Shown: one piece after another, positions 35,095 to 44,926 of the stretch | Layout of the letters: every line of letters begins with the position of its first letter | Numbering within the stretch: position 1 is the stretch's first letter | Assembly (NCBI RefSeq): GCF_030285625.1 | Contig: NZ_CP127294.1 | Coordinates: forward strand, 4,040,001 to 4,104,000 | DNA length: 64,000 bases | Origin: Amycolatopsis sp. 2-15 | Lineage (GTDB): Bacteria; Actinomycetota; Actinomycetes; Mycobacteriales; Pseudonocardiaceae | Direction of reading: 5' to 3' | Made by a program: the position numbers and the translations under genes | The notes under the pieces: model-generated | Database searches by the model: none | Told to the model about the DNA's origin: nothing | The model's input: only the letters and a program-made list of their open reading frames with translations

Positions 35095-36644
35095 GTGCGG
35101 CCAGTGGCCGAGCAGGGGTCGGGGCCTGCGGCGGAGATCGCGCGGGGTTACGTGAGTGAGGGCGCCGCGGTGGAGCTGGGCGCCGTGGTGATCGACGGGC
35201 AGGCCGAGGCGACTTCGGCCGTGCGGCTGCCGCTGGCCACGTTGAACCGCCACGGTCGGGTGGCGGGCGCGACCGGCACCGGCAAGACGAAGACGTTGCA
35301 GCTGATCTCGGAGCAGCTTTCCGCCGCCGGTGTGCCGGTGGTGCTGGCCGACGTGAAGGGCGACCTTTCGGGTTTGTCGGCCGCAGGCGAGGCGAACGAC
35401 AAGCTCACGAAACGCGCGCAGGAGCTGGGTGACGACTGGACGCCGGCCGCGAGCCCGGTGCAGTTCCTGTCGCTGGGCACGGGCGGCAAGGGCTCGCCGA
35501 TCCGCGCCACGATCACGAGCTTCGGCCCGGTGCTGCTGGCCAAGGTGCTGGGCCTGAACGAGACGCAGGAGTCCACACTCGGCCTGATCTTCCACTGGGC
35601 CGACCAGCGCGGGCTGGCACTGCTCGACACGAAGGACCTGCGGTCGGTGATCACGCACCTGACCAGCGACGAGGGCAGGGCCGACCTCAAGGGCATCGGC
35701 GGCGTCTCCGCGGCGACGCCGGGGTGATCCTGCGCGCACTGTCCAATCTGGAGGCCCAGGGCGGCGAGGACTTCTTCGGCGAACCCGAGCTGGACGTGCA
35801 CGACCTCATGCGACAGGTCGACGGCAAAGGCGTGGTGACGCTGCTGGAGCTGGACAACCTGCAGTCGAAACCGGCGTTGTTCTCGACGTTCCTGATGTGG
35901 CTGCTGGCCGAGCTGTTCGAGGAGCTGCCCGAGGAGGGTGACCTCGACAAGCCGAAGCTCGTGTTTTTCCTCGACGAGGCGCACCTGCTCTTCGCCGACG
36001 CGTCGAAGGTGTTCCTGGAGCGCATCGAGCAGACGGTGAAGCTGATCCGGTCGAAGGGCGTCGGCGTGTTCTTCTGCACGCAGCTGCCCACGGACATCCC
36101 GAACGCCGTGCTGTCGCAGCTGGGCGCGCGGGTGCAGCACGCGCTGCGGGCGTTCACGCCGGATGACCAGAAAGCCCTGGCCAGGACGGCGAAGACGTAT
36201 CCGAAGACACCTCACTACGACCTCGAGACGGCGCTGACGTCGCTCGGGATCGGCGAGGCGGTCGTCACGGTGCTGTCGGAGCGGGGTGCGCCGACGCCGG
36301 TCGCGTGGACGCGGCTGCGGGCGCCGCGGTCGAAGATGGGCTCGATCGGGGACGAGGCGGTGGCCGCGGCGGTCGCGTTGTCCGACCTGCACACGAAGTA
36401 CTCGGAGACGATCGACCGGGAGTCGGCGTACGAGAAGCTGGCAGCTCGGGTCGCGGCGCCGGCCGACGCGCCGCCTCCGGCCGGGGCCCCGGCTCCGGCT
36501 CAGGCGGGGAAGGCCGAGAAGAAGGATCCCGGGCTGATCTCGCAGGCGATGAGCAACCCGGCGGTGAAGTCGTTCATGCGCTCGGCCGCGTCCGCGTTGG
36601 GGCGGGAGATCACGCGGGGGCTGTTCGGCAACCGCCGGCGGTGA
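35095..36644 (+). pseudogene. HerA-like helicase/ATPase (DUF853), single-base frameshift
   Basis: Part one (GTG 35095, or GTG 35104) has [16 protein letters not shown] (Walker A) and [14 protein letters not shown], and runs to GIGGVSAAT, where it terminates at 35725-35727. Part two is open in another frame from about 35724 ([14 protein letters not shown]...FFGEPELDV). It contains PKLVFFLDEAHLLF (Walker B) and the C-terminal DUF853 tail to GLFGNRRR. The family reads [12 protein letters not shown]; here ACGGCCGGGGTG appears as ACGCCGGGGTG, one G short (about 35717). Everything else is intact, so this is either a recent mutation or an assembly error. Confidence 0.88.
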
Positions 36645-36712
36645 GAAATACCTGACACGAGTTGGCAGGTATGGCGGGCAGGCTGAGGGCATCCGATCGA
36701 AAGGGACGAGTC

Positions 36713-37099
36713 ATGACCAGCACCGCGACCGCCACGTTCGAGCTGGACAAGTGGGAGCCGCAGGCCCAGGACGAAACCGGTGGCACCGAGTTCGCGCGGG
36801 TGGCCATCGCGAAGACGTTCACGGGTGCGGTGGAGGGCGCCAGCACCGTCGAGATGCTGACGGCGTCGAATCCCACTTCGCGCGCGTACGTCGCCTTCGA
36901 ACGCCTGTCGGTGTCCGTCGACGGGCGCAAGGGTTCGTTCGTGCTGCGGCACACCGCGGGTGACGAAGGCCTGTCGCTGCTGATCCTCGCGGGCTCCGGA
37001 TCAGGAGAGCTGACCGGCATTTCCGGCTCCGCCGCCATCACACAGGACGAGGCCGGCAACCACACGTTCACGCTGACCTACGAGCTCCCGGCAGTGTGA
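36713..37099 (+). CDS. DUF3224 family protein
   Basis: The protein has 128 residues; ATG 36713 follows AAGGGACGAG. It is an all-beta protein with TATFELDKWEPQ at the start, AKTFTGAVEGASTVEML, AYVAFERLSVSVDGRKGSFVLRH and AGSGSGELTGISGSAAIT. This is the DUF3224 signature, related in fold to allene-oxide-cyclase-like barrels. No biochemical role is established. It stands alone and is closed by a strong terminator that begins at its stop codon. Confidence 0.88.
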   Translation: MTSTATATFELDKWEPQAQDETGGTEFARVAIAKTFTGAVEGASTVEMLTASNPTSRAYVAFERLSVSVDGRKGSFVLRHTAGDEGLSLLILAGSGSGELTGISGSAAITQDEAGNHTFTLTYELPAV

Positions 37100-37143
37100 A
37101 AGCCGCTCTCTCAGGGCCCCGAAACCCTGGGAGAGCGGCTTTC
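37098..37143 (+). terminator. Rho-independent-type hairpin after the DUF3224 gene
   Basis: GAAAGCCGCTCTC (37098-37110) pairs exactly with GAGAGCGGCTTTC (37131-37143), with an inner CAGGG/CCCTG stem. It begins within the stop codon. It can work in both directions and may also end any transcript arriving from the right. Confidence 0.88.
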
Positions 37144-37223
37144 ACCGTGATTTCCCCGTCACCCCGATTACGAGCGAGGAAAGTCGGACGGGCCGCCCCG
37201 ACCGCGGTCCGTCCGCGACCGGG

Positions 37224-38285
37224 TCAGCCGTTGACGATCTGGTTCACGATCGTCTTGGCGTCGTTGACCGGGATCGCGAAGCCGATCCCGACGCTGCCCG
37301 CGGAGCCTCCTGCCGAGGCCGACGGGCTGTAGAGGGCGGAGTTGATGCCGATGACCTGGCCCTGGGCGTCGACGAGCGCGCCGCCGGAGTTGCCCTGGTT
37401 GATCGAGGCGTCGGTCTGGATCGCGGTGTAGCTGGGGCCGTTGTCCGCCTGGCTCGACGTGCGGCTGAACGGCGACTGCTGCTGCTCGCCCCCGCCGACG
37501 TCGGACAGCGGCCGGTTCAGCGCGCTGACGATGCCGGTGGTCACGGTGTTCTGCAGCCCGCCCGGCGAGCCGATGGCGATCACTTCCTGGCCGACCACGA
37601 GCTTGCTCGAGTCGCCGAGGGTGGCGGCGGTGAGGCCGCTGGCGTCCTTGGCCTGCAGCACCGCGATGTCGCCCTTGGTGTCGGCGCCGACCACGCTGGC
37701 CTGGTACTTCTTGCCGTCGGCCGTCGTGATCGTGACGTCGCCGACCGCGCCGTCGACCACGTGGGCGTTGGTGAGGACCCGGCCGTCGGAGGTCAGGATG
37801 ACGCCCGAGCCGATGGCTTCGCCCTGGCCGGTGTCGACGTTGACCTGCACGACGCTCGGCAGGACCTTCGCCGCGACCGTGCTGACGTCGCCGGTGGAGG
37901 TCGTGTTGCTGACCGTCTGCCCGGCGATCGCGGAGGACGACGCGGGCGAGGCCACCGACGTGGTGGTCAGCCCGACGATCGCCGCACCGGCGCCCCCGCC
38001 GACGAGCGCCGCGGCCAGCGCGGTCGCGCCGACGACGGCGGCGAGCTTGCCGCCCCGTCGCTTCGGCTGCGTCGCCTGCTGGGCCTGCGGCTGCTGCGTG
38101 AAGAGCGGGTTCGGCGCGGCCTGGTGCTGGTGGCCGTACTGCCCGTACTGCCCGTGCTGGGCGTACGGGCCGTACTGCGGCTGGGTGTGTTGCTGGGCGT
38201 TCTGCTGAGCAGCGATCGGGTGGGTCTGGTGCGGCTGGTGCCCACCGGGTGAGGCGGGGCCGGGCCGACTCGCGTTCTCGGTCAT
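37224..38285 (-). CDS. HtrA-like serine protease without a PDZ domain
   Basis: The protein has 353 residues. A Gln/His/Tyr-rich cytoplasmic N-terminus (1-75) and a basic stop PKRRGGK precede one membrane segment (about 80-105) and an extracytoplasmic S1C protease domain. Catalytic residues: His in LTNAHVV, Asp in GDIAVLQ, Ser in INQGNSGGALVD. The protein ends at AIPVNDAKTIVNQIVNG, just where most HtrA proteins continue into a PDZ domain. Substrate recognition must therefore differ from PDZ-bearing homologues. It probably acts in envelope protein quality control. Confidence 0.9.
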   Translation of the reverse strand: MTENASRPGPASPGGHQPHQTHPIAAQQNAQQHTQPQYGPYAQHGQYGQYGHQHQAAPNPLFTQQPQAQQATQPKRRGGKLAAVVGATALAAALVGGGAGAAIVGLTTTSVASPASSSAIAGQTVSNTTSTGDVSTVAAKVLPSVVQVNVDTGQGEAIGSGVILTSDGRVLTNAHVVDGAVGDVTITTADGKKYQASVVGADTKGDIAVLQAKDASGLTAATLGDSSKLVVGQEVIAIGSPGGLQNTVTTGIVSALNRPLSDVGGGEQQQSPFSRTSSQADNGPSYTAIQTDASINQGNSGGALVDAQGQVIGINSALYSPSASAGGSAGSVGIGFAIPVNDAKTIVNQIVNG

Positions 38286-38396
38286 GACACCAGGTTCGCG
38301 GCCGTGGTTGTGAGAACCCTGTGGAAATCCCTTCGGCTTTGCTGAGAATAATCAGCTGAGAATCCTCAGGCCTTCCTCAGCCTGGGCTGGTGGCTT

Positions 38397-39719
<1,323 letters not shown>

Positions 39720-39754
39720 GCGGGGATGCTATCCCCGGGCACCGACAAAGTGGA

Positions 39755-40531
39755 TCAGTTCGCCCCGGCCAGCTCGCCGGCGACGATCTGGGTGACGCCC
39801 GCGAACCGCTCGGCGACGATGCGGAAACCCCGGGCGCGCAAGGCGGCCGCGATCTCGCCGCGGTCGAACATCCGCTGTCCGCTGAGGATCCCGCCCGCCG
39901 TGTCGACGACTCGCGCGGGTTGCCAGTCGCGGCGAGCACTCGTGAGCAGCACGACGCGACCGCCGGGGCGCAGGATCCGCGCGAACGAGTCCAGTGCGCG
40001 TTCGGGCTCGGCGAACATGTGCAGGGCGGCGAAGCAGCAGATGGCGTCCACTGTGGAGGGTGGGAAGGGTGGTTCGACGGCGTCGGCGCGGAGGTAGGCG
40101 ACTCCGTCTTCGTGGGTTCCTGTTGTTTCGGTGACAGCTCGGGCGAGCATCGAGGGCGCGCCGTCGAGGCCGATGGCCAGGCCGTGGTTTCCTGTTGCCG
40201 CACCGAAAGTGCGGGTGAACCGGCCGGTGCCGCAGGCGACGTCGAGCACGATCCGACCCGGTTCGAGTGCGAGGAGTTCCGTGGCGCGGCGGATTTCGCC
40301 GGCCATGCCGGGGCCGAACGGGCCCTTGAACAGCCGGCCGAACGCGGGGCGCCAGAAGCGTTCGTAGACCTGGGGGAGCAGTGTCGTGCGCATCACGCGC
40401 TGGGTGATTCCCGTGGTGGGACCGGCTTGCGGTGCGTCACCGAGGACGTCGAGGTAGCCGGCGCCCGTGGTCTTGGCCGGCGCGTCGAGCAGCTCGGCGA
40501 GACGGTCCTGGGCTGTCGGGTGCTCGACCAC
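39755..40531 (-). CDS. Class I SAM-dependent methyltransferase
   Basis: The protein has 258 residues from GTG 40529-40531. The SAM-binding motif I is IVLDVACGTGRFTRTF (about 95-110), motif II is GLAIGLDGAPSML, and ADAVEPPFPPSTVDAICCFAALHMF corresponds to the motif II-III region. It ends with LRARGFRIVAERFAGV. It belongs to the Methyltransf_11/25 type. The substrate is not predictable. It is possibly co-transcribed with the M20 gene downstream. Confidence 0.88.
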   Translation of the reverse strand: MVEHPTAQDRLAELLDAPAKTTGAGYLDVLGDAPQAGPTTGITQRVMRTTLLPQVYERFWRPAFGRLFKGPFGPGMAGEIRRATELLALEPGRIVLDVACGTGRFTRTFGAATGNHGLAIGLDGAPSMLARAVTETTGTHEDGVAYLRADAVEPPFPPSTVDAICCFAALHMFAEPERALDSFARILRPGGRVVLLTSARRDWQPARVVDTAGGILSGQRMFDRGEIAAALRARGFRIVAERFAGVTQIVAGELAGAN

Positions 40532-40701
40532 CGGTTTTCTCCCCCTTCAGGTCTACCGGCAGTATGCCAAAGCTCCGTCTTCCACGATCGGGTGAAGATC
40601 TCGCCGATCACGCGTTCGAGGCCCCGGATTGTCGGCCCCCCTTCCTAACGTCGCTGCCACGGTTCTCCGACCCGCGGAGTCCGTAGAGGAGGGACATCCC
40701 G

Positions 40702-41676
40702 ATGACCGCACCGATCCTGCTGCCCATCGACGTGCCGACCGGCGAGATCGCCGTGCGCGGACCGTTCGACCTGTCCGCCGCGAGCCGTTACCTGGCCGGC
40801 TTCGGCCCCGCCGCGCGGCCCGACGCCGCCTCGGAGCCGGGCGTGCTGCGCCTCGCTTTTCCCGTGGACGGAGTGTGGACCCACGCCGGCGCCGCCATCC
40901 GGCAGAGATCGCCCGGCACGGTGGAAGTCGAGGTCTGCGCACCGGTCGAGCTCGCCGCGCGCGTGATGGGGCAGGTGAGCCGCATGCTGTCCCTCGACGT
41001 CGATGCCTCGGGTCTGCCCGACATCGACCTGCGCGACTCCGCCGCCGCCCGCTTGCGTGCCGAGCACCCGGGATTGCGCCCCGTGCTCTTTTCCTCGCCC
41101 TACGAAGCCGCCTGCTGGTCGGCGCTCTCCCAAGGCATGCGCTTCACCACGGCCGTGCGGCGGCGCCGCCTGCTCGCCGAACGCCACGGCGCCATCATCG
41201 ACGTCGGCGAGTACCAAGTGGTCTCGTTCCCCGCCCCCGCGGTTCTCGCCGAACTGGCGTCGGAAGACGGCCTCGCCGACTTCCGCGTCGCCCGCCTCCG
41301 GGCCATCGCCCAAGCCGCCGCCGACGGCCGCCTCGACCCGATGGCACTCCGTGCCCTCCCCATCCCCGACGCCCTCGCGCACCTCCGCACCATCCCCGGC
41401 ATCGGCGCCTTCACCGCCGAACAAATCCTCCTGCGCGGCGCCGGCCACCCCGACCTCTTCCCCCTCGCCGACGGCCGCCTCCACCAATCCATGCGCGAGG
41501 CCTACTCCCTCCCCGCCACCACCCCCGCCTCCGAACTTATCCCCCTGGCCGACGACTGGCGCCCCTACCGCAGCTGGATCGCCTTGCTGTTCCGCGCCAC
41601 CCTCGACGCCGTCTCACTTGACCCCGACGCGGCTTCCCTGGCCGAGGAGGTGGTCACGGCTGCGGCCGCACAGTGA
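40702..41676 (+). CDS. DNA-3-methyladenine glycosylase, AlkA/HhH-GPD type
   Basis: The protein has 324 residues; ATG 40702 has GAGGAGGGA upstream. An N-terminal AlkA-like beta region is followed by the HhH-GPD domain: PYEAACWSALSQGMRFTTAVRRRRLL, then the hairpin LRTIPGIGAFTAEQILLRGAGHPDLFPLAD, in which the final Asp is the expected catalytic residue. These enzymes excise alkylated purines to start base-excision repair. It is divergent from the methyltransferase gene. No Ada box or other regulator is seen nearby. Confidence 0.87.
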   Translation: MTAPILLPIDVPTGEIAVRGPFDLSAASRYLAGFGPAARPDAASEPGVLRLAFPVDGVWTHAGAAIRQRSPGTVEVEVCAPVELAARVMGQVSRMLSLDVDASGLPDIDLRDSAAARLRAEHPGLRPVLFSSPYEAACWSALSQGMRFTTAVRRRRLLAERHGAIIDVGEYQVVSFPAPAVLAELASEDGLADFRVARLRAIAQAAADGRLDPMALRALPIPDALAHLRTIPGIGAFTAEQILLRGAGHPDLFPLADGRLHQSMREAYSLPATTPASELIPLADDWRPYRSWIALLFRATLDAVSLDPDAASLAEEVVTAAAAQ

Positions 41677-42783
41677 CGCCGGCCCGATCCGACGCCGCAC
41701 GTGCCCGGCTGCCTGCGGCTCGCGACGTCGAACGCGTGGATGCGGCGATCCGGCTGTGGCTGGGCCATTTGGCGGGGGAGGTGACTGGCGGCTCGGGTGT
41801 CGGCCGAGGCCTGGCCGTGCTGGTGCTGCGACGCTGTGCCGCTGGATGTCGAGGCTGCTTCGATTGAGGGGTGACGCCTGGCTGTGCGTGCCCAGTGGGC
41901 TGCGGCCTCGCGGAGTGTGCCGCTCCAGCGGGGTTGCTGTCTGGCGACGAGGTGGCTGTCGGCTCGGGCGCTGAGCGACGGCTGGCTGCGATGGTGCTGC
42001 AACGCCGAGCGAATGGATGTCGAGGCTTTCGGCTGAGGTGTGACGCCTGGCTGTGCGTGCCCGACGGACGTGGCGCGCGCGGAAATGCGGCTTCGGCGGC
42101 TGTGCCGATCTGCCCGGAGGTCGGCCACGGCTCGGCCACGGAATGGCGCCTGGCGGTGGTGGTGCCGTGCTGCTCGGCGGAGGGCGATCTGCGGGGGGGT
42201 TCGTGTGGCCGTTCCTTTACAGCTGTGCGGCCCGGCGTGCAGGCGTTTCCTGGCTCCGCACCGGAGCCGGGTTTGGGCTTGGTCTTGCCGCAATCGCTTT
42301 CGCTTTCGGCCCGGACGTAAGGGGACCGGTGCTCGCTGGTGGCTTGCCAGGGCGCCGCGAATGCGCTCGGAAGGGAGGTAGTCGCCGAGCTGGCCCCTGG
42401 TGGCGGCCTGGCTCATTGCAGTCAGCCACGTTCAGTCGGTTGCGGGGTCCAACGGCGCGCCCTGCGCCGGAGGATAGGCAGCCCCGCTGGCGTAGGGGTC
42501 GTCTGCCGGCGTGCTCTGTGGGCCAGGCCGTGTCGCGGCCGGTGCCGGGCCGGGCCGGCCGCGGCGGGCGGCGTAGCCGGAGCCGCAAGCCCGTTCAGTC
42601 CTCGCCGTGCAGTGGCGGCCAAGTGAAGGAGGTGGTCAACGGCGGCCAACAGCGCCGCGTCCCATGCAACAGATACTGAAGACGAAGAAAGGAGATCCCA
42701 TGAACTGACCCCGCCATACCGACCCCAACCACTTCACCCAGCAACGGGCACTAACAGTGGCCAGATGTCGCTTGTGGTGAGGT
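41677..42783. other. Gene-free interval with tandem repeats
   Basis: About 1.1 kb with no credible gene. Long open frames on both strands reflect high GC and internal repetition. The left half holds the roughly 170-bp repeat described separately. The right half (42.2-42.75 kb) shows no recognisable motif. GAAGAAAGGAG near 42690 looks like a ribosome-binding site before ATG 42700, but that frame closes after two codons. Confidence 0.6.
41713..42180. repeat. Degenerate tandem repeat, about 170-bp period
   Basis: GTGACGCCTGGCTGTGCGTG occurs in two long matching blocks starting near 41847 and 42018 (each TGTCGAGGCT..., then GACGCCTGGCTGTGCGTGCC). The preceding halves (GTCGGCTCGGGC..., GCTGGTGCTG/GATGGTGCTG) also repeat at the same spacing. 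A third, weaker unit starts around 42130. Units differ by many substitutions and small indels, so frames are not kept between them and coding is unlikely. Confidence 0.6.
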
Positions 42784-43575
42784 GTGCGCGTGATTTCGCG
42801 TGTGTTCGACGTCTCGTCCGTGGTCGCCGGCCAAGCCGTGGCTGGTGGGTGGGGGCGTGCGGTCGGCGCGCCCGGGAGTGTCGAGGTGGCGCTCACGCAG
42901 GCGAACACGCCGGCGGCGATCACGTTGGTCACCGGGGGCGTGGCGTTGCTGGTGGTGTTGGTGGGCGGCGCGCCGTGGCGGTTCGCGCGCAACGTGGTGA
43001 CCATCGTGCACGAGGCGGGCCACGCGCTGGCCGCGGTGCTGGTCGGGCGGCGGTTGCGGTCGATCAAGCTGCACTCGGACACCTCGGGCGTCACCGTGTC
43101 GCGCGGGAAGCCGGAGGGGCCGGGCATGGCGTTCACGGCGCTGGCGGGCTATGTCGCGCCGTCGGTGCTGGGGCTGCTGTTCGCGGGCCTGGTCGGGCAG
43201 GACCTGATCACGGCGGTGCTGGTGCTGGTGGCGTTGCTGTTGCTGGGCGTGCTGATCATGGTGCGCAACGTGTATGGCGTGTTCACCGTGGTCGCGAGCG
43301 CGGTCGTGCTGGGGCTGGTGGCGCTGGTCGCGCCGCCGGTGGTGCAGGCGCCGTTCGCGTACCTGTTGACGTGGTTCCTGTTGTTCGGGGGTGTCCGGCC
43401 GGTGGTGGAGCTGCAGGTCAAGCGCCACCGTGGCCAGGCGCGCGATTCCGACGCCGACCAGCTCAGCCGGCTGACCGCGGTGCCCGCCGTGCTGTGGGTG
43501 CTGGTGTTCGTGGTGCTCACGGTGAGCTGCCTGCTGGCCGGTGCGCTGTGGCTGCTGGAGCCGGTTGTCGCCTGA
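42784..43575 (+). CDS. M50-type membrane metallopeptidase
   Basis: The protein has 263 residues from GTG 42784 (GTG 42790 also possible). A first membrane segment (about 42-62) is followed by VTIVHEAGHALAAVLVGRRL, the HEAGH zinc site, then RGKPEGPGMAFTALAGYVAPSVLGLLFAGL and four more membrane segments up to the C-terminus. The size and five to six segments fit the actinobacterial M50B-like family rather than RseP (no PDZ domain is seen). The substrate is unknown. Confidence 0.82.
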   Translation: MRVISRVFDVSSVVAGQAVAGGWGRAVGAPGSVEVALTQANTPAAITLVTGGVALLVVLVGGAPWRFARNVVTIVHEAGHALAAVLVGRRLRSIKLHSDTSGVTVSRGKPEGPGMAFTALAGYVAPSVLGLLFAGLVGQDLITAVLVLVALLLLGVLIMVRNVYGVFTVVASAVVLGLVALVAPPVVQAPFAYLLTWFLLFGGVRPVVELQVKRHRGQARDSDADQLSRLTAVPAVLWVLVFVVLTVSCLLAGALWLLEPVVA

Positions 43576-43693
43576 GCGCCCTGGGGATGGGCCGCGGGTG
43601 TGTGACGGGCGTCCCGAGGGGTGAGCCCGCCGTCCTCCGATGTGGGCGGTGCGGCAAACTGGTCCTCTGCCGAACGCGCGGAGGGAGACGACG

Positions 43694-44926
43694 ATGGACG
43701 AGGTCGCGAAGGCCGTCGAGGAGTGCGCGCGAGCGGCGAAGCTGGCCGCGCCGTCGCTGGCCAGGGCCACCGAGGAGGCCGTGGACGCGGCGCTGCTGGG
43801 CATGGCCGAGCGCCTGCAGACGCACCGCGAGGAGGTGCTCGACGCCAACCGGGCCGACGTCGCCAAGGCGCGCGCGGACGGGATGAGCGCGGGCCTGCTC
43901 GACCGGCTCACCATCACGCCCGAGCGCCTCGACGGCATGGCCGAGCAGCTGCGGCTGCTGGCCGGCGCGCCGCATCAGGAGCGGTCCGTTGAGGTGTCCA
44001 CATTGGACGGTGGGCTGCGGCTGATCGAGCGGCGCCGTCCCGTGGGTGTCATCGGCGCGAACTACGAGGCGCGGCCGAACGTGACCGTCGACGTCGCCTC
44101 TCAGCTGGTGAAGTCGCGCAACGCCGGGGTGCTGCGCACCGGATCGGCCGCACTGGGCTCGGCCCAGCGGCTGCGCAACACGGTGATCGCGCCGGCGCTG
44201 GCCGAGGCCGGGATCGACCCGGATGTGGTGCAGCTGGTGCCGCGCGTGGAGCGGGAGGCCGCGTCGGCGCTGGTGCGCCTGCCGGGGCTCGTGCCGCTGG
44301 TGATCCTGCGCGGCAGCGGCGACAGCACGCGCGCGCTGGCCACCGAGGCGGCCGTGCACGGCGTGCGCACGCTGGCGCACGCAGATGGTGGCGGCGTGCT
44401 GTACGTCGACGCGGCGGCCGACGCCGGCAAGGTGCGCGACCTCGTGTCCGCGAGCCTCGACCGCCTCGGCGTGTGCAACCGGCTCAACCTGCTGCTCATC
44501 CACGACGACGTGCACGACGCAGTGTGGCCGTCGATCACCGCCGCGCTGGCCGAGCGCGGGGTCACGGCGTCGCTGGCGCCGCACGAGCACGCCATCGGCT
44601 ACGAGTGGGCGCTGGACTCCGACCGCGAGGCGACCGTCACGGTCGAGCGCGTGAGCGGGCTCGACGAGGCCGTGGAGATCGCGAACGAGCGGACCTCGGG
44701 CCTCGCGGCGGGCATCGCCACCGAGGACGAGGCGGCGGCCGGCGCGTTCTTCGACGGCTACACCGGCACGGGCGTCTTCTGGAACGCGCCGACGCGGCTG
44801 CTCGACGGCTTCAAGCTGCTCGCCGTGCCCGAGACCGGGATCAACCTCGACCGCGTGCCGGGGCCGCGCGGGCCGGTGACCTACACCGACCTGTATGTGC
44901 GCCAGTACGCGGTCCAACCCGCATGA
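43694..44926 (+). CDS. proA: Glutamate-5-semialdehyde dehydrogenase
   Basis: The protein has 410 residues; ATG 43694 follows GGAGGGAGA. It reduces gamma-glutamyl phosphate to the semialdehyde in proline synthesis. Visible hallmarks: ERRRPVGVIGANYEARPNVTVD, the substrate loop LRTGSAALGSA, the nucleophile Cys in LGVCNRLNLLLIH, and the C-terminal GVFWNAPTRLLDGF and LPVPETG-like block. Length is normal. proB is not adjacent. The stop overlaps the next gene's ATG (ATGA). Confidence 0.95.
   Translation: MDEVAKAVEECARAAKLAAPSLARATEEAVDAALLGMAERLQTHREEVLDANRADVAKARADGMSAGLLDRLTITPERLDGMAEQLRLLAGAPHQERSVEVSTLDGGLRLIERRRPVGVIGANYEARPNVTVDVASQLVKSRNAGVLRTGSAALGSAQRLRNTVIAPALAEAGIDPDVVQLVPRVEREAASALVRLPGLVPLVILRGSGDSTRALATEAAVHGVRTLAHADGGGVLYVDAAADAGKVRDLVSASLDRLGVCNRLNLLLIHDDVHDAVWPSITAALAERGVTASLAPHEHAIGYEWALDSDREATVTVERVSGLDEAVEIANERTSGLAAGIATEDEAAAGAFFDGYTGTGVFWNAPTRLLDGFKLLAVPETGINLDRVPGPRGPVTYTDLYVRQYAVQPA

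Noticed and set aside
41565..42416. 283-codon minus-strand frame after the AlkA-type gene
   Set aside because: Its repetitive composition follows the underlying DNA repeat; it overlaps the 3' end of the glycosylase gene and has no start signal.
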